Positions 1 to 8,879 of a DNA stretch of 64,000 nt are shown here, in pieces; within the stretch, counting starts at the first letter, position 1, and each line of letters opens with the position of its first letter. Both the position numbers and the translations under genes were made by a program. The stretch is taken from the NCBI RefSeq assembly GCF_003148385.1, contig NZ_CP029463.1:1674001-1738000 (forward strand). The letters are read 5' to 3'. A model generated the notes under the pieces. The model did not search any database. It worked only from the letters and a program-made list of their open reading frames with translations, and was not told the origin of the DNA. Source of the DNA: Flavobacterium sediminis. Its GTDB lineage: Bacteria > Bacteroidota > Bacteroidia > Flavobacteriales > Flavobacteriaceae.

Positions 1-281
1 TCGAATGCAATTCCGAATTCTTCAAATGATTTACGAATAATGCCGTCGTACTTGTCAATTACTTGTTGCGGAGTGATTCCTTCTTTCTTTGCTTTCATGG
101 AAATCGCAACTCCGTGTTCGTCACTTCCGCAAACAAAAGCAACATCTTTTCCTTGCAAACGAAGATAACGCGCGTAAATATCAGCCGGAACATAAACACC
201 GGCTAAATGTCCGATGTGAATAGGACCGTTAGTATAAGGCAAGGCTGCCGTTATGGTATATCTCTTAGGATTTTCTGACAT
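1..281 (-). CDS. metG: Methionyl-tRNA synthetase, N-terminal part (runs off the window)
   Basis: The reverse strand opens with ATG at 281 and stays open to the window edge, giving about 93 residues. They read [20 protein letters not shown] and continue with the class I aminoacyl-tRNA synthetase signature HIGH inside [11 protein letters not shown], then the [14 protein letters not shown] and CGSDEHG segments typical of MetRS. The enzyme charges tRNA-Met in the cytoplasm. It is divergent from the LD-carboxypeptidase gene, with about 120 bp between them that must hold both promoters. Only the start of the catalytic Rossmann fold is visible; the family is usually well over 500 residues. Confidence 0.95.
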   Translation of the reverse strand, partial: MSENPKRYTITAALPYTNGPIHIGHLAGVYVPADIYARYLRLQGKDVAFVCGSDEHGVAISMKAKKEGITPQQVIDKYDGIIRKSFEEFGIAF

Positions 282-400
282 AAAAAATAAATTTAGTTTT
301 CGAAAAGCATCGAAATGATTGCAAAAATAATTCATTAGTGATGAATTAGCGAATTTTTGATTTGATTTTGTGTATTTTTGAGTAAAGTTTATTACAGAAT

Positions 401-1362
401 ATGATGAAAAGCTATTTTGTAATCTTATATATTATTTCAATTTATTCTTATTCACAAAAGAAAATGATTATTCCTCCTTATTTAAAAAAAGGCGACACGG
501 TTGCTATTGTCTGTACAGCGCGAAAATTTTTTCCTGAAGATGCTAAACCTGCTATTGAATTGTTAGAATCCTGGGTTTAAATGTCAGATTAGGGAATACA
601 ATAGGATTGGATAGTTGTCAATTGGGAGGAACAGACGATGAGCGCGCTGCTGATTTTCAGCAACAGATGGACGATGAGAATGTGAAAGCGATCTGGTGTG
701 CAAGAGGCGGGTATGGTACGGTAAGGATAGTTGATTCATTGGATTTTTCGAAATTTAAGAAACATCCGAAATGGATTATGGGTTTCAGTGATGTAACGGT
801 TTTGCATAGTCAATTGAATAAAGAACGGATTGCGTCTTTGCATTCGATCATGCCGTTTACAGTTCCTAAAGCACCGGAAGAGATAAAAGAAACGTTACAT
901 GATGCATTATTTGGTAAAAAGTTACATTATACTACACCTTCACTACCTTATAATATTACAGGAAAAGCTAAAGGAGAGCTAGTGGGCGGTAATCTGTCTA
1001 TTTTATACAGTTTGATGGGTTCAGATTCATCTATCGATACAAAAGATAAGATTTTGTTCATAGAAGATTTGGACGAATACCTGTATCATGTGGATCGAAT
1101 GATGTATAATTTAAAGCGAAATGGTTATTTTGAAAAATTAAGAGGCCTTATAGTAGGAGGGATGACGGATATGCATGATAATGAAATTCCTTTTGGCCAA
1201 AATGCCGTACAGATCATCACAGCGATTGCTCAGGAATATAATATTCCGGTTGCATTTGATTTTCCTGTCGGACATCAGAGGGATAACAGAACGTTGATTT
1301 TAGGGGAAAAAGTTTTGTTGGAAGTGAGAGAAGATGAAGTAGTTTTAGACTTTTCGGAATAG
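401..1362 (+). pseudogene. LD-carboxypeptidase (peptidase S66) split by a 1-base frameshift
   Basis: An ATG at 401 (or 404) opens an exported protein with a hydrophobic N-terminus, followed by PPYLKKGDTVAIVCTA, the usual start of the S66 murein tetrapeptide LD-carboxypeptidase family. This frame stops at 578-580. The rest of the protein (GGYGTVRIVD, MGFSDVTVLH, ELVGGNLSILYSL, EDLDEYLYHVDRM, PVGHQRDN) continues in another frame to 1362. Adding one G to the GGG run at 573-575 restores ES-WGLNVRLGNTIG without a break. The family trims L,D bonds in recycled or periplasmic murein peptides. Either the gene is truly broken or one base is missing from the assembly; I favour the latter because three other genes here show the same lesion. 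Confidence 0.88.
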
Positions 1363-1371
1363 TATATTACA

Positions 1372-1731
1372 ATGGCTGAACACAATGAATTAGGGAAGTT
1401 AGGGGAAGAATTAGCAGTAGCATTTCTGGAAGAACAAGGCTATGCTGTTCTGGAAACTAATTGGATTTTTGATAAGGCTGAAATTGATATTATTGCTCAA
1501 AAAGATTCTGTTTTGGTTGCTGTCGAAGTTAAAACACGTTCCTCAATTGAATTTGGTTTGCCACAGGATTTTGTAAAACCAAAGAAGATACAACTTTTGG
1601 TAAAAGCTGTTAATCAATATATTGAACAGAATGATTTAGATGTGGAAGTTCGCTTTGATATTATAGCGATCACAAAGAAAAGTGGTAATTATAACATTGA
1701 GCATATAAAAGAGGCTTTTTATTATTTTTAG
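1372..1731 (+). CDS. YraN-family (UPF0102) putative endonuclease
   Basis: The 119-residue product has the full YraN-like restriction-endonuclease fold signature: GKLGEELAVAFLEEQGYAVLETN at the N-terminus, then E37-I-D39 and E52-V-K54, which form the PD-(D/E)xK-type metal site. The length is normal for the family. It starts 9 nt after the LD-carboxypeptidase stop and is probably co-transcribed with it. Members are presumed DNA or RNA processing nucleases, but no precise cellular role is established. The family call is secure; the function is not. Confidence 0.9.
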   Translation: MAEHNELGKLGEELAVAFLEEQGYAVLETNWIFDKAEIDIIAQKDSVLVAVEVKTRSSIEFGLPQDFVKPKKIQLLVKAVNQYIEQNDLDVEVRFDIIAITKKSGNYNIEHIKEAFYYF

Positions 1732-1739
1732 AGTTATAA

Positions 1740-1771
1740 TTGTAACAATTTGTTTTCTTTTTATATATTTG
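1740..1771 (+). promoter_or_regulatory. Bacteroidota-type promoter upstream of the ACT-like gene
   Basis: TTG at 1740-1742 is followed after 21 bp by TATATTTG at 1764-1771. This matches the TTG-N(17-23)-TANNTTTG layout used by the primary sigma factor of Bacteroidota. Transcription would start about 25 nt before the ATG at 1799. Confidence 0.6.
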
Positions 1772-1798
1772 TGGAAAGCACACAACAAATCTAACAAA

Positions 1799-2464
1799 AT
1801 GAAAACTATTTCTTCTGTAGTTGAAAACTACATCAAGTCAAAGCCCTTTTTATTGAATTCCTTATCTCAGGGAATTATTAACCTTACATCCTTAGCTAGA
1901 GTTATGATGCCGGAGTTAGAGAAAGAACTAGGTAAAGACGTGAAGCAAGGTGCTGTTGTTATGGCGCTTAAGAGGTTGTCTGAGGAATTGGATTTTAAGA
2001 TCAATTTAAAAATTTCTAAAGTACTTCGTAATCTGGGAGAAATAACGGTTCGTTCGTCTTTGGTGGATTATGCTTTTGCAATTTCAGAAACTTTATTAGA
2101 AAATCAGGTAAAGCTGATCTCTGAAATCAATAAAAATCAGGATATCTTTTATACGTCATCACGAGGAGTAAATGAAACCAATATTATTATTAGCAGAGCC
2201 GTTGCTGATTTGGTTGATAATATTTTTAAAAATGAGAAGCAAACACATAAAATTGAAAATCTGTCTTCTATTTCGGTAAAATTACCTCAGGAAAATGTTT
2301 CTGTTCCCGGCGTGTATTATTACATCTTTCAGCGTTTAGCTTGGGAAGGAGTTGTTATTCATGAAGTTATTTCTACGACAAATGAATTTACGATCATTGT
2401 GAGAGACGAGCAAATAGATGTCGCTTTTAAAGTAATAAAAGGCTTAAAAGTGGTTAATGAATAA
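1799..2464 (+). CDS. Conserved Bacteroidota protein with ACT-like C-terminus
   Basis: ATG at 1799 is preferred over the in-frame TTG at 1769, because that TTG lies in the -7 promoter box. The product is about 221 residues, soluble, with no signal peptide. The first half is helical (YIKSKPFLLNSLSQGIINLTSLARVMMPELEKELGK) followed by GAVVMALKRLSEEL. The last part (VPGVYYYIFQRLAWEGVVIHEVISTTNEFTIIVRDEQIDVAFKVIKGL) has the beta-alpha-beta pattern of ACT ligand-binding domains, as in aspartate kinases, but no kinase domain is present. It could be an amino-acid-sensing regulator; that is inference from fold-like pattern only. Confidence 0.7.
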   Translation: MKTISSVVENYIKSKPFLLNSLSQGIINLTSLARVMMPELEKELGKDVKQGAVVMALKRLSEELDFKINLKISKVLRNLGEITVRSSLVDYAFAISETLLENQVKLISEINKNQDIFYTSSRGVNETNIIISRAVADLVDNIFKNEKQTHKIENLSSISVKLPQENVSVPGVYYYIFQRLAWEGVVIHEVISTTNEFTIIVRDEQIDVAFKVIKGLKVVNE

Positions 2465-2569
2465 CAAAAAAAAGGGATTTTTTTTTACATATCAAAAAGA
2501 AACGTATTTTTACCAATCATTATACTAAAAATAAAGGAATTGAGTTAAAGGTTTAAAAGCGTTTTTATT

Positions 2570-5188
2570 TTGAAAAACAAGAGCATATCTACATATATAA
2601 TCTTCATCGGAATATTGTCTTTAATCGTCGCCTGTTCGGTAAAGAAAGACAAGTTCATTAATCGTAATTTCCACGCTGTAACTACCGAGTATAATATTTT
2701 ATACAACGGGAATTTAGCGTTAGATGCCGGATTAGAAGAATTAAAAACAACATATCAGGACAATTTTTGGGAAGTTCTACCTATTGAGCGTACAACTGAT
2801 AAAGAACAGAATATTCTGCCCGGTCAGACTAAGAATGCTAATTTTGAACGTGCTGAAGAAAAAGCAGTAAAAGCAGTTCAGAAACATTCTATGAATATCG
2901 GAGGAACAGAGCGAAACCCTCAAATGGATGAGGCATATCTGCTTTTGGCTAAAGCGCGATACTATGACAATCGTTTTATTCCGGCACTGGAAGCTTTAAA
3001 CTATATTCTGTATAAATATCCTAAAAGCGACAGGATCTATCATGCAAAAGTTTGGCGTGAAAAAGTTAATATTCGTTTAAACAGTGAAGAATTAGCAATA
3101 AAAAACCTAAAGAAACTCTTAGAAAGTCAGAAGATTGAAGGACAGGATTTAGCAGACGCAAATGCTATGCTTACTCAGGCTTACATTAATTTAGAAGCAA
3201 TTGACAGCGCCATAACAACGGTTAAGGTGGCTAAAAATGAAACAAAAAGCAAAGAAGAAAAAGCCCGTTATACTTTTATATTAGGACAGTTGTATGAAAA
3301 GATGAATTATAAGGACAGCGCTTTTGCAACTTTTCAGGAAGTCATAGAAATGAAACGTAAATCGCCTCGTCAATATGTAATTCATGCGCATGCTGAACAA
3401 GCGAAGCAGTTCGATTATGAAAAAGGAGATACTATTGCTTTTCTTGAAAAGTTCAACAAACTTTTAGCAGACAGAGAAAACAGACCCTATTTAGATGTTT
3501 TAAACCATCAGATGGGGATTTTTTATGATAATTTCAAAAAAGATTCTACAGCAAAAGTATACTATAATAAATCCTTGAGAACACTTTCGCAGGATCGTTA
3601 TTTAAGTGCTTCTAACTATCGCAATATCGCTGAGATCAATTTTAGAAATGCTGAGTATAAATTGGCAGGAATGTATTATGATAGTACGTTGACCCGTTTA
3701 GACGAGCGTACCCGTGAATATCGAAAAATAAAGAAAAAGAGAGACAATTTAGCGGATGTTATTTTATACGAAGATATTGCAACTCGTAATGACAGCATAC
3801 TCCATGTGGTAAGTTTAACCGATAAAGAGAAAATAGGATATTACGAAAGCTATATTGAAAAACTTAAAGTACAAGATGAGATCAAGGCTAAGTTAGCTAA
3901 GGAACAAGCTGAAAAAGAGGCGAATATAAAAGCAAATAGTGTAGCAAACTCTGATGTGTCAGGAAATAGAAAAAACACAAGTGACAAAGTGTTGGGGACA
4001 GCATCCTTATTACCTCCGGGAGGAAGCACTAACGGGCAAAGTGCTTTCTATTTCTACAATCCGGTTACAGTAAGTTACGGGAAGACAGAATTTCAAAAGA
4101 AGTGGGGAAAAATAGAATTAAAAGACAACTGGAGATTGTCTTCATCAAAAGATAAAACAAGTTTTAAAGACGACGAAGAAGAATTGACCGATGAAGGAGA
4201 ACAAAAAGATTCTATCGCGGAAAACCCGCTTTATAATGTAGCTTATTATTTAGATCAAATTCCTGAAGATAGTAAAGTGATTGATAGTATAGCCAAAGAG
4301 CGAAATATGGCATATTACCAATTAGGGCTGATCTATAAAGAAAAATTCAAAGAATATAAGTTGGCTGCTAATCGATTAGAAACATTGCTTAAGAACAAAC
4401 CTGAAGAACGTTTGATACTTCCGGCAAAATACAATTTGTACAAAATATACGAAATTATAGATCCGGCTAAAGCAGCAACGATGAAAGATCAGATCTTGTC
4501 GGAATATCCGGAAAGCCGTTATGCAGAGATCATTAAGAACCCGACGGAAGTTTTAGCAGATGAAGACAATCCTGAATCAGTTTATAAATCGGTTTATAAT
4601 GAGGTGCAGGAAGGTAAATTAAGAGAAAGCTATCCTGCTTTGGTTCAAAAAGTAGATGAGTATGTGGGCGATGATGCCTTGCCGAAGTTTGAAATGCTTA
4701 AGGCGGTTGTTTCAGGAAGACTTTTTGGTCTGGAGGAATATAAAAAAGGATTGAATTTTGTAGCATTGACTTATCCCAATACAGAAGAAGGAAAAGAATC
4801 TGAGGCATTGCTTCAGAAAAATATTCCTAAACTGGAACAGTTAAAATTCGTAAAAGATGAAGAAGCGTCAGGCTGGAAAATTATTTTCCCTGTAAAATAT
4901 CCTGCTGATAAATCTCAGGAAAAATTATTACAGACAGTAAAGAAGTATATAGATAATACTCAAAATAGTAACTTAAAATTATCGGTGGATATTTATGATA
5001 TGGGTAACGATTTTGTTATCTTGCACGGCCTTCAGTCAAAACAAACGGCAAAATCAGTTTTAAGTTTATTGCGAGATTATAAAGAATATAAAATTAAAGA
5101 TGAGGCTTATTGTATCTCTTCGGAAGATTATACAGTAATTCAGATCAAAAAAGCATTTGCCGAATGGTTGCAGGAGCATAAAGAATAA
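2570..5188 (+). CDS. sprE: Gliding motility / type IX secretion lipoprotein SprE (PorW)
   Basis: An 872-residue lipoprotein: hydrophobic N-terminus and lipobox IVAC with Cys22. It continues with the family-typical NRNFHAVTTEYNILYNGNLALDAGLEEL, then TPR-like helical repeats (about 110-400), a charged helix, an acidic linker (DDEEELTDEGEQKD) and a second set of TPR repeats. In Flavobacterium johnsoniae SprE, and PorW in Porphyromonas, are periplasmic or outer-membrane lipoproteins needed for T9SS function and gliding. No ATG precedes the lipobox, so translation most likely starts at TTG 2570. Three T9SS cargo proteins in this window would depend on such a system. Assignment rests on recognised N-terminal sequence, size and architecture. 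Confidence 0.82.
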   Translation: MKNKSISTYIIFIGILSLIVACSVKKDKFINRNFHAVTTEYNILYNGNLALDAGLEELKTTYQDNFWEVLPIERTTDKEQNILPGQTKNANFERAEEKAVKAVQKHSMNIGGTERNPQMDEAYLLLAKARYYDNRFIPALEALNYILYKYPKSDRIYHAKVWREKVNIRLNSEELAIKNLKKLLESQKIEGQDLADANAMLTQAYINLEAIDSAITTVKVAKNETKSKEEKARYTFILGQLYEKMNYKDSAFATFQEVIEMKRKSPRQYVIHAHAEQAKQFDYEKGDTIAFLEKFNKLLADRENRPYLDVLNHQMGIFYDNFKKDSTAKVYYNKSLRTLSQDRYLSASNYRNIAEINFRNAEYKLAGMYYDSTLTRLDERTREYRKIKKKRDNLADVILYEDIATRNDSILHVVSLTDKEKIGYYESYIEKLKVQDEIKAKLAKEQAEKEANIKANSVANSDVSGNRKNTSDKVLGTASLLPPGGSTNGQSAFYFYNPVTVSYGKTEFQKKWGKIELKDNWRLSSSKDKTSFKDDEEELTDEGEQKDSIAENPLYNVAYYLDQIPEDSKVIDSIAKERNMAYYQLGLIYKEKFKEYKLAANRLETLLKNKPEERLILPAKYNLYKIYEIIDPAKAATMKDQILSEYPESRYAEIIKNPTEVLADEDNPESVYKSVYNEVQEGKLRESYPALVQKVDEYVGDDALPKFEMLKAVVSGRLFGLEEYKKGLNFVALTYPNTEEGKESEALLQKNIPKLEQLKFVKDEEASGWKIIFPVKYPADKSQEKLLQTVKKYIDNTQNSNLKLSVDIYDMGNDFVILHGLQSKQTAKSVLSLLRDYKEYKIKDEAYCISSEDYTVIQIKKAFAEWLQEHKE

Positions 5189-5214
5189 AAAAGAACCCCC
5201 AAAATCTATAAACC

Positions 5215-5607
5215 ATGTTTGATAAAGCAAAAAATAACGACAATGTTCTGGGTAAAACAAACAGAATTGTTGAAGGAACAGTGATAAGAGGTGACATTGA
5301 ATCAAAAGCCGATTTTAGGCTGGACGGTGTTCTTGTCGGGAACTATACATCAACCGGAAAATTAGTGGTCGGTCCTTCAGGTGAAGTGCAGGGAGATGTT
5401 AAATGCAAAAATGTGGATATTGAAGGTAAGTTCACCGGAAAACTGATCGCAACAGAATTGTTAACCGTGAAATCAAAAGCTTCGATCAATGGAGAAGTAA
5501 CTGTAGGTAAATTAGCAGTAGAACCGGGAGCCGTATTTGAAGCGACCTGCACCATGAAGAACCAGTTAAAGTCTGTTGCAAATGAAACAAAAGAAAAATC
5601 AGCCTAG
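5215..5607 (+). CDS. Bactofilin (polymer-forming cytoskeletal protein)
   Basis: A 130-residue protein built around the bactofilin (DUF583) right-handed beta-helix: IVEGTVIRGDIESKADFRLDGVLVGN, then repeated turns ending VQGDVKCKNVDIEGKFTGKLIATELLTVKSKASINGEVTVGKLAVEPGAVFEATC. Flanking tails are short and there is no membrane segment. Bactofilins self-assemble into cytosolic filaments that localise cell-wall or envelope enzymes. It starts 27 nt after sprE and its 3' end overlaps atpZ, so it links the sprE unit with the ATP synthase cluster. Confidence 0.92.
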   Translation: MFDKAKNNDNVLGKTNRIVEGTVIRGDIESKADFRLDGVLVGNYTSTGKLVVGPSGEVQGDVKCKNVDIEGKFTGKLIATELLTVKSKASINGEVTVGKLAVEPGAVFEATCTMKNQLKSVANETKEKSA

Positions 5608-5803
5608 TAAATGGTTGTATTTTGTAACGATTCCAACGCAAATGGGAGTGGTTATTTTTGTTTTTTCGATTTTAGGAGCTAAAGCAGATGAATATTATAG
5701 AACAGCATACCTTAAACCAGTATTAACACTCTTCGGAGTGTTTTTGGCTTTATATCAGGTTATAAAGAAAGTACAACAAATCAGTAGAGAAGATGAAGAT
5801 TGA
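5582..5803 (+). CDS. atpZ: AtpZ/AtpI-family membrane protein
   Basis: About 73 residues with two membrane segments (WLYFVTIPTQMGVVIFVFSILGA and PVLTLFGVFLALYQVIKKV), typical of the small AtpZ/AtpI proteins encoded ahead of F0 genes and thought to help c-ring assembly or Mg/Ca uptake. ATG at 5582 is chosen; an in-frame TTG at 5576 is less likely. The gene overlaps the end of the bactofilin gene by 26 nt and the next gene by 11 nt, which suggests translational coupling. Confidence 0.85.
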   Translation: MKQKKNQPSKWLYFVTIPTQMGVVIFVFSILGAKADEYYRTAYLKPVLTLFGVFLALYQVIKKVQQISREDED

Positions 5804-6182
5804 ACGAAAAAATAATTTTTTGTTTAAAATTTTATATCCCTGTTTAATCATCTTAATAGTGGATATTGCCTTTTTATTTTTTGATTTTTTTCCCGAAAAA
5901 GCCTCTTTTGTTAAGAGTATATTTCTGGTAGAATCATTTCTCACTTTTCTGGTATTGCTCGGAGCTGTTTTTTATCAAAAAAAGTCAGACCAATTGGGCT
6001 TTTTCGCTCTAATCACACTTACTGTTAAAAACATTCTTGTATACGTATTTTACACAAGTCTTATTTCCGGAATTACGCAAACGTTTTCAGATAAGATGGT
6101 TTTTATTCTCATTTTTTTCTCTTTTATGCTCGTAGATGTCTATTTTACAGTAGTTTTGCTGAATAAAAATGAGGTAAAATGA
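5793..6182 (+). CDS. DUF6168-type four-helix membrane protein preceding atpB
   Basis: 129 residues with four hydrophobic segments (about 10-30, 43-60, 70-92, 100-122), and no signal peptide or known catalytic motif. A protein of this type commonly sits between atpZ and atpB in flavobacteria, and I recognise it as DUF6168-like. Its position suggests a role in F0 assembly similar to AtpI, but no experiment is known to me. It overlaps atpZ by 11 nt. Confidence 0.72.
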   Translation: MKIERKNNFLFKILYPCLIILIVDIAFLFFDFFPEKASFVKSIFLVESFLTFLVLLGAVFYQKKSDQLGFFALITLTVKNILVYVFYTSLISGITQTFSDKMVFILIFFSFMLVDVYFTVVLLNKNEVK

Positions 6183-6222
6183 ATTTGTATAACAAATCAG
6201 CAAAAAAAACATGTATTCTAAC

Positions 6223-6251
6223 TTGGATTTTTAATTAAAGTTGTACTTTTG
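6223..6251 (+). promoter_or_regulatory. Promoter of the atpB-led ATP synthase operon
   Basis: TTG at 6223-6225, an 18-bp spacer, then TACTTTTG at 6244-6251 fit the Bacteroidota TTG-N(17-23)-TANNTTTG promoter. It lies in the 112-bp gap after the DUF6168 gene, with a predicted start about 6257 and a roughly 40-nt leader before atpB. It is the best -33/-7 pair I found in the cluster. Confidence 0.7.
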
Positions 6252-6294
6252 CAAAAATTTTTAAGAACCATAAAAGTTATATAAATAAGAGAAT

Positions 6295-7494
6295 ATGGTG
6301 ATTCTGAAAAAACCACTTTCGATTTTAGCCGCACTAATGCTGGTTTTTACGACTACAAATGTGTTAGCTTCTGATACAGTTGATAGTACAAAAGTTGAAA
6401 CTAATGAAGTTCATGCTGATCACGTTGACCACGGAGAAACGCATGGTGAAGAAGCAAAATCTTCTAAAGAGATCGTCAATGAACATATTGAACATCACTT
6501 AAAAGATGATTACTATTTTATTTTCTTCTCTGATGAGGAAGAAGGAAAGCATTATGGTTTCGGATTACCGGTGATCTTATTAGATAACGGATTAAAAGTT
6601 TTTTCTGCTTCTGAATTTCATCACGGAGAAAAAGTAGTGGAAAAAGGAGGTCAGTTCTATAAATTGTATCATAGTAAAGTTTACAAAACGGATGCTGAAG
6701 GTACAATTCAATATGATGAACATCATCACCCTACTAATGAGAGACCATTGGATTTCTCTATTACAAAAAATGTATTCTCATTGTTTTTAACTGCAGTTTT
6801 GTTATTCGTTATGTTTACTTCATTGGCGAAAACCTACAAAACAAGCCACAATAATTTACCAAAAGGATTTAATCGTGTTTTAGAGCCATTGGTAATCTAC
6901 GTTAGAGATGAAATAGCTCGTCCGAATATCGGGGAGAAAAAATATAAAAAATTCATGCCTTATTTGTTGACTGTGTTCTTCCTGATCTGGTTGTTGAATT
7001 TGATCGGATTGACTCCGTTAGGGATCAATGTAACAGGGAATATTACAGTAACCTTATGTTTGGCATTGTTTACATTTCTTATTACACAATTTAGTGCTAA
7101 TAAAGATTATTGGGGACACATCTTCTGGATGCCGGGAGTGCCTGTTCCGATGAAAATTGTTTTGATGCCGATCGAGGTGTTGGGAATGTTTACGAAACCG
7201 TTCTCATTGATGATTCGTCTTTTTGCAAACATTACGGCCGGACACACAGTAGTTATGGGGTTAATTGCAATTGTGTTCTTAATGAAAGAGCAGTTGTCAA
7301 CCGGCGGTGCTATAGGAACATCAATGGCTTTAACGTTGTTTATTTCGATTATAGAGTTGTTAGTGGCATTCCTTCAGGCGTTTATCTTTACGATGTTATC
7401 GTCTTTATTTATCGGTATGGCAGTTCAGGATCATCATCATGATGAACACCATTCGGTAGATGAATTAGGAGATCACGATAATGCTATTGTTTAA
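6295..7494 (+). CDS. atpB: F0F1 ATP synthase subunit a
   Basis: 399 residues. A signal-like N-terminus and a long His/Glu-rich periplasmic extension (about residues 25-150) typical of Bacteroidota precede the five-to-six-helix subunit a core. The core includes the essential arginine in MIRLFANITAGHTVVMG and the final helices (FISIIELLVAFLQAFIFTMLSSLFIGMA). The C-terminus is again His-rich. Subunit a forms the proton half-channels against the c-ring. It is the first gene behind the 6223-6251 promoter. Confidence 0.96.
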   Translation: MVILKKPLSILAALMLVFTTTNVLASDTVDSTKVETNEVHADHVDHGETHGEEAKSSKEIVNEHIEHHLKDDYYFIFFSDEEEGKHYGFGLPVILLDNGLKVFSASEFHHGEKVVEKGGQFYKLYHSKVYKTDAEGTIQYDEHHHPTNERPLDFSITKNVFSLFLTAVLLFVMFTSLAKTYKTSHNNLPKGFNRVLEPLVIYVRDEIARPNIGEKKYKKFMPYLLTVFFLIWLLNLIGLTPLGINVTGNITVTLCLALFTFLITQFSANKDYWGHIFWMPGVPVPMKIVLMPIEVLGMFTKPFSLMIRLFANITAGHTVVMGLIAIVFLMKEQLSTGGAIGTSMALTLFISIIELLVAFLQAFIFTMLSSLFIGMAVQDHHHDEHHSVDELGDHDNAIV

Positions 7495-7533
7495 TTTAGA
7501 AAGAATTTTGTTTAATTATATAAATCAATTATT

Positions 7534-7728
7534 ATGACAATTCCAAATTTAGTAGGTGCTGGTTTAATCGTAATCGGAGCTGGTTTAGGTTTAGGTAAAA
7601 TCGGTGGTTCTGCAATGGACGCTATTGCTCGTCAACCGGAAGCTGCTGGAAAAATCCAAACTGCGATGATTATCATCGGTGCATTATTGGAAGGTTTAGC
7701 ATTTGGTGCTTTAATCTTAGGAGCTTAA
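7534..7728 (+). CDS. atpE: F0F1 ATP synthase subunit c
   Basis: A 64-residue hairpin of two membrane helices joined by the polar loop AIARQPEA. The glycine-rich first helix (GAGLIVIGAGLGLGKIGG) packs the rotor ring. The ion carrier is Glu53 in IIIGALLEGLAFGAL. The surrounding residues look proton-type, without the full sodium ligand set, though this is judged by eye. A strong hairpin follows the gene at 7748-7768. Confidence 0.97.
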   Translation: MTIPNLVGAGLIVIGAGLGLGKIGGSAMDAIARQPEAAGKIQTAMIIIGALLEGLAFGALILGA

Positions 7729-7747
7729 TTAAAAGAAAAACAAAGAA

Positions 7748-7768
7748 CCTGCAACGGTTGGTTGCAGG
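7748..7768 (+). terminator. Hairpin after atpE, possible attenuator or mRNA stabiliser
   Basis: CCTGCAAC (7748-7755), a 5-nt loop and GTTGCAGG (7761-7768) make a perfect 8-bp GC-rich stem, followed by the T-rich stretch TCTTGTTTTGTT. It sits between atpE and atpF inside the operon. It may partly terminate transcription or protect the atpE 3' end, either of which would raise subunit c output relative to downstream subunits. Confidence 0.6.
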
Positions 7769-7820
7769 TCTTGTTTTGTTAAACAGATTTTAGAAGACAC
7801 TTAAATATTATTGATATAAA

Positions 7821-8321
7821 ATGGATAAGTTAATTAATGATTTTTCATACGGTTTGTTTTTCTGGCAAGCAATTATTCTGGTAATCTTGATTGTGTTATT
7901 GGCAAAATTTGCTTGGAAACCGATTTTAGCAGCTTTGGCAGCTCGTGAAGAAGGTATTGAAAATGCTTTAATGGCAGCAGAAAATGCTAAAAAAGATTTG
8001 GCAAACCTAAAAGCGGATAATGAGAAATTATTGGCTGAAGCTCGTGTAGAAAGAGATAACATGCTAAAAGAAGCTCGTGAAATCAAAGACAAGATGATTA
8101 CTGATGCTAAAGACGAAGCGAAAGTACAAGGAGATAAAATGATAGCTCAGGCTAAAGCAACAATTGAAACTGAGAAAAATGCAGCTATGGCTGAGATCAA
8201 AGCTCAAGTTTCAACATTGTCTATTGAAATTGCAGAAAAATTATTGAAAGAAGAATTATCTAGCAAAGAAACACAATCAAAATTGGTTGAGAAAATGTTA
8301 GATGACGCTAAATTGAATTAA
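7821..8321 (+). CDS. atpF: F0F1 ATP synthase subunit b
   Basis: 166 residues: one N-terminal membrane helix (GLFFWQAIILVILIVLLAKFAW), the conserved KPI turn, and a long charged, alanine-rich coiled coil ending in the segment that contacts F1. It is the peripheral stalk that holds the alpha3beta3 head against rotation. It is followed by atpH after 2 nt. Confidence 0.96.
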   Translation: MDKLINDFSYGLFFWQAIILVILIVLLAKFAWKPILAALAAREEGIENALMAAENAKKDLANLKADNEKLLAEARVERDNMLKEAREIKDKMITDAKDEAKVQGDKMIAQAKATIETEKNAAMAEIKAQVSTLSIEIAEKLLKEELSSKETQSKLVEKMLDDAKLN

Positions 8322-8323
8322 TT

Positions 8324-8857
8324 ATGGCAGGAAGTAGAGCCGCTATTCGCTATGCGAAAGCAATACTTGATATAGCTCAGGGAAATAACAATTCTGAAAA
8401 AGTTTTGGCTGATATGAACACTATCGTTTCGGCTGTAAAGGAATCTAAAGAATTGAAATTGTTCTTGGAAAGCCCGATTGTAAATGTTCAAACTAAACGT
8501 AATGCTTTGGTTGAAGTTTTTGCAAGTGCTCAACCGGAAACTAAAGCCTTGTTCCAGTTATTGCTTGAAAATAAAAGATTTGGGATTTTAGCTTCAATAG
8601 GTGATCAATACCAAGAGCTATATAATGAAGCCAATGGCATTGAAAATGCCGTTGTGACTACAGCAGTTCCGTTAGATGCAGCATTGGAAGATAAAGTGTT
8701 GGCGAAAATAGCAACTTTTACATCTAAAAAAGTAAATTTAACCAATGTAGTAGATCCTGCAATTATCGGAGGGTTTGTATTGCGAATTGGGGATCAACAA
8801 TACAATGCATCTGTAGCAAACAGGTTGCTACAATTAAAAAGAGAGTTTAGTAATTAA
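8324..8857 (+). CDS. atpH: F0F1 ATP synthase subunit delta
   Basis: 177 residues beginning AGSRAAIRYAKAILDIA and ending with the family motif DPAIIGGFVLRIGDQQYNASVANRLLQLKREF. Delta joins the b stalk to the top of F1. It starts 2 nt after atpF. Uncommonly, it is not followed directly by atpA: a small exported protein gene intervenes. Confidence 0.96.
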   Translation: MAGSRAAIRYAKAILDIAQGNNNSEKVLADMNTIVSAVKESKELKLFLESPIVNVQTKRNALVEVFASAQPETKALFQLLLENKRFGILASIGDQYQELYNEANGIENAVVTTAVPLDAALEDKVLAKIATFTSKKVNLTNVVDPAIIGGFVLRIGDQQYNASVANRLLQLKREFSN

Positions 8858-8879
8858 TAAACAAAAGGAATTAATTTCG

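Noticed and set aside
573..575. Programmed ribosomal frameshifting in the LD-carboxypeptidase gene
   Set aside because: There is no slippery heptamer and no downstream structure, and peptidases of this family are not known to use it; a missing base explains the break more simply.
7110..7442. 110-codon open frame inside atpB on the same strand
   Set aside because: It lies wholly within the conserved subunit a core in another frame and its composition (Cys, Asn, Arg rich) is that of an out-of-frame shadow.
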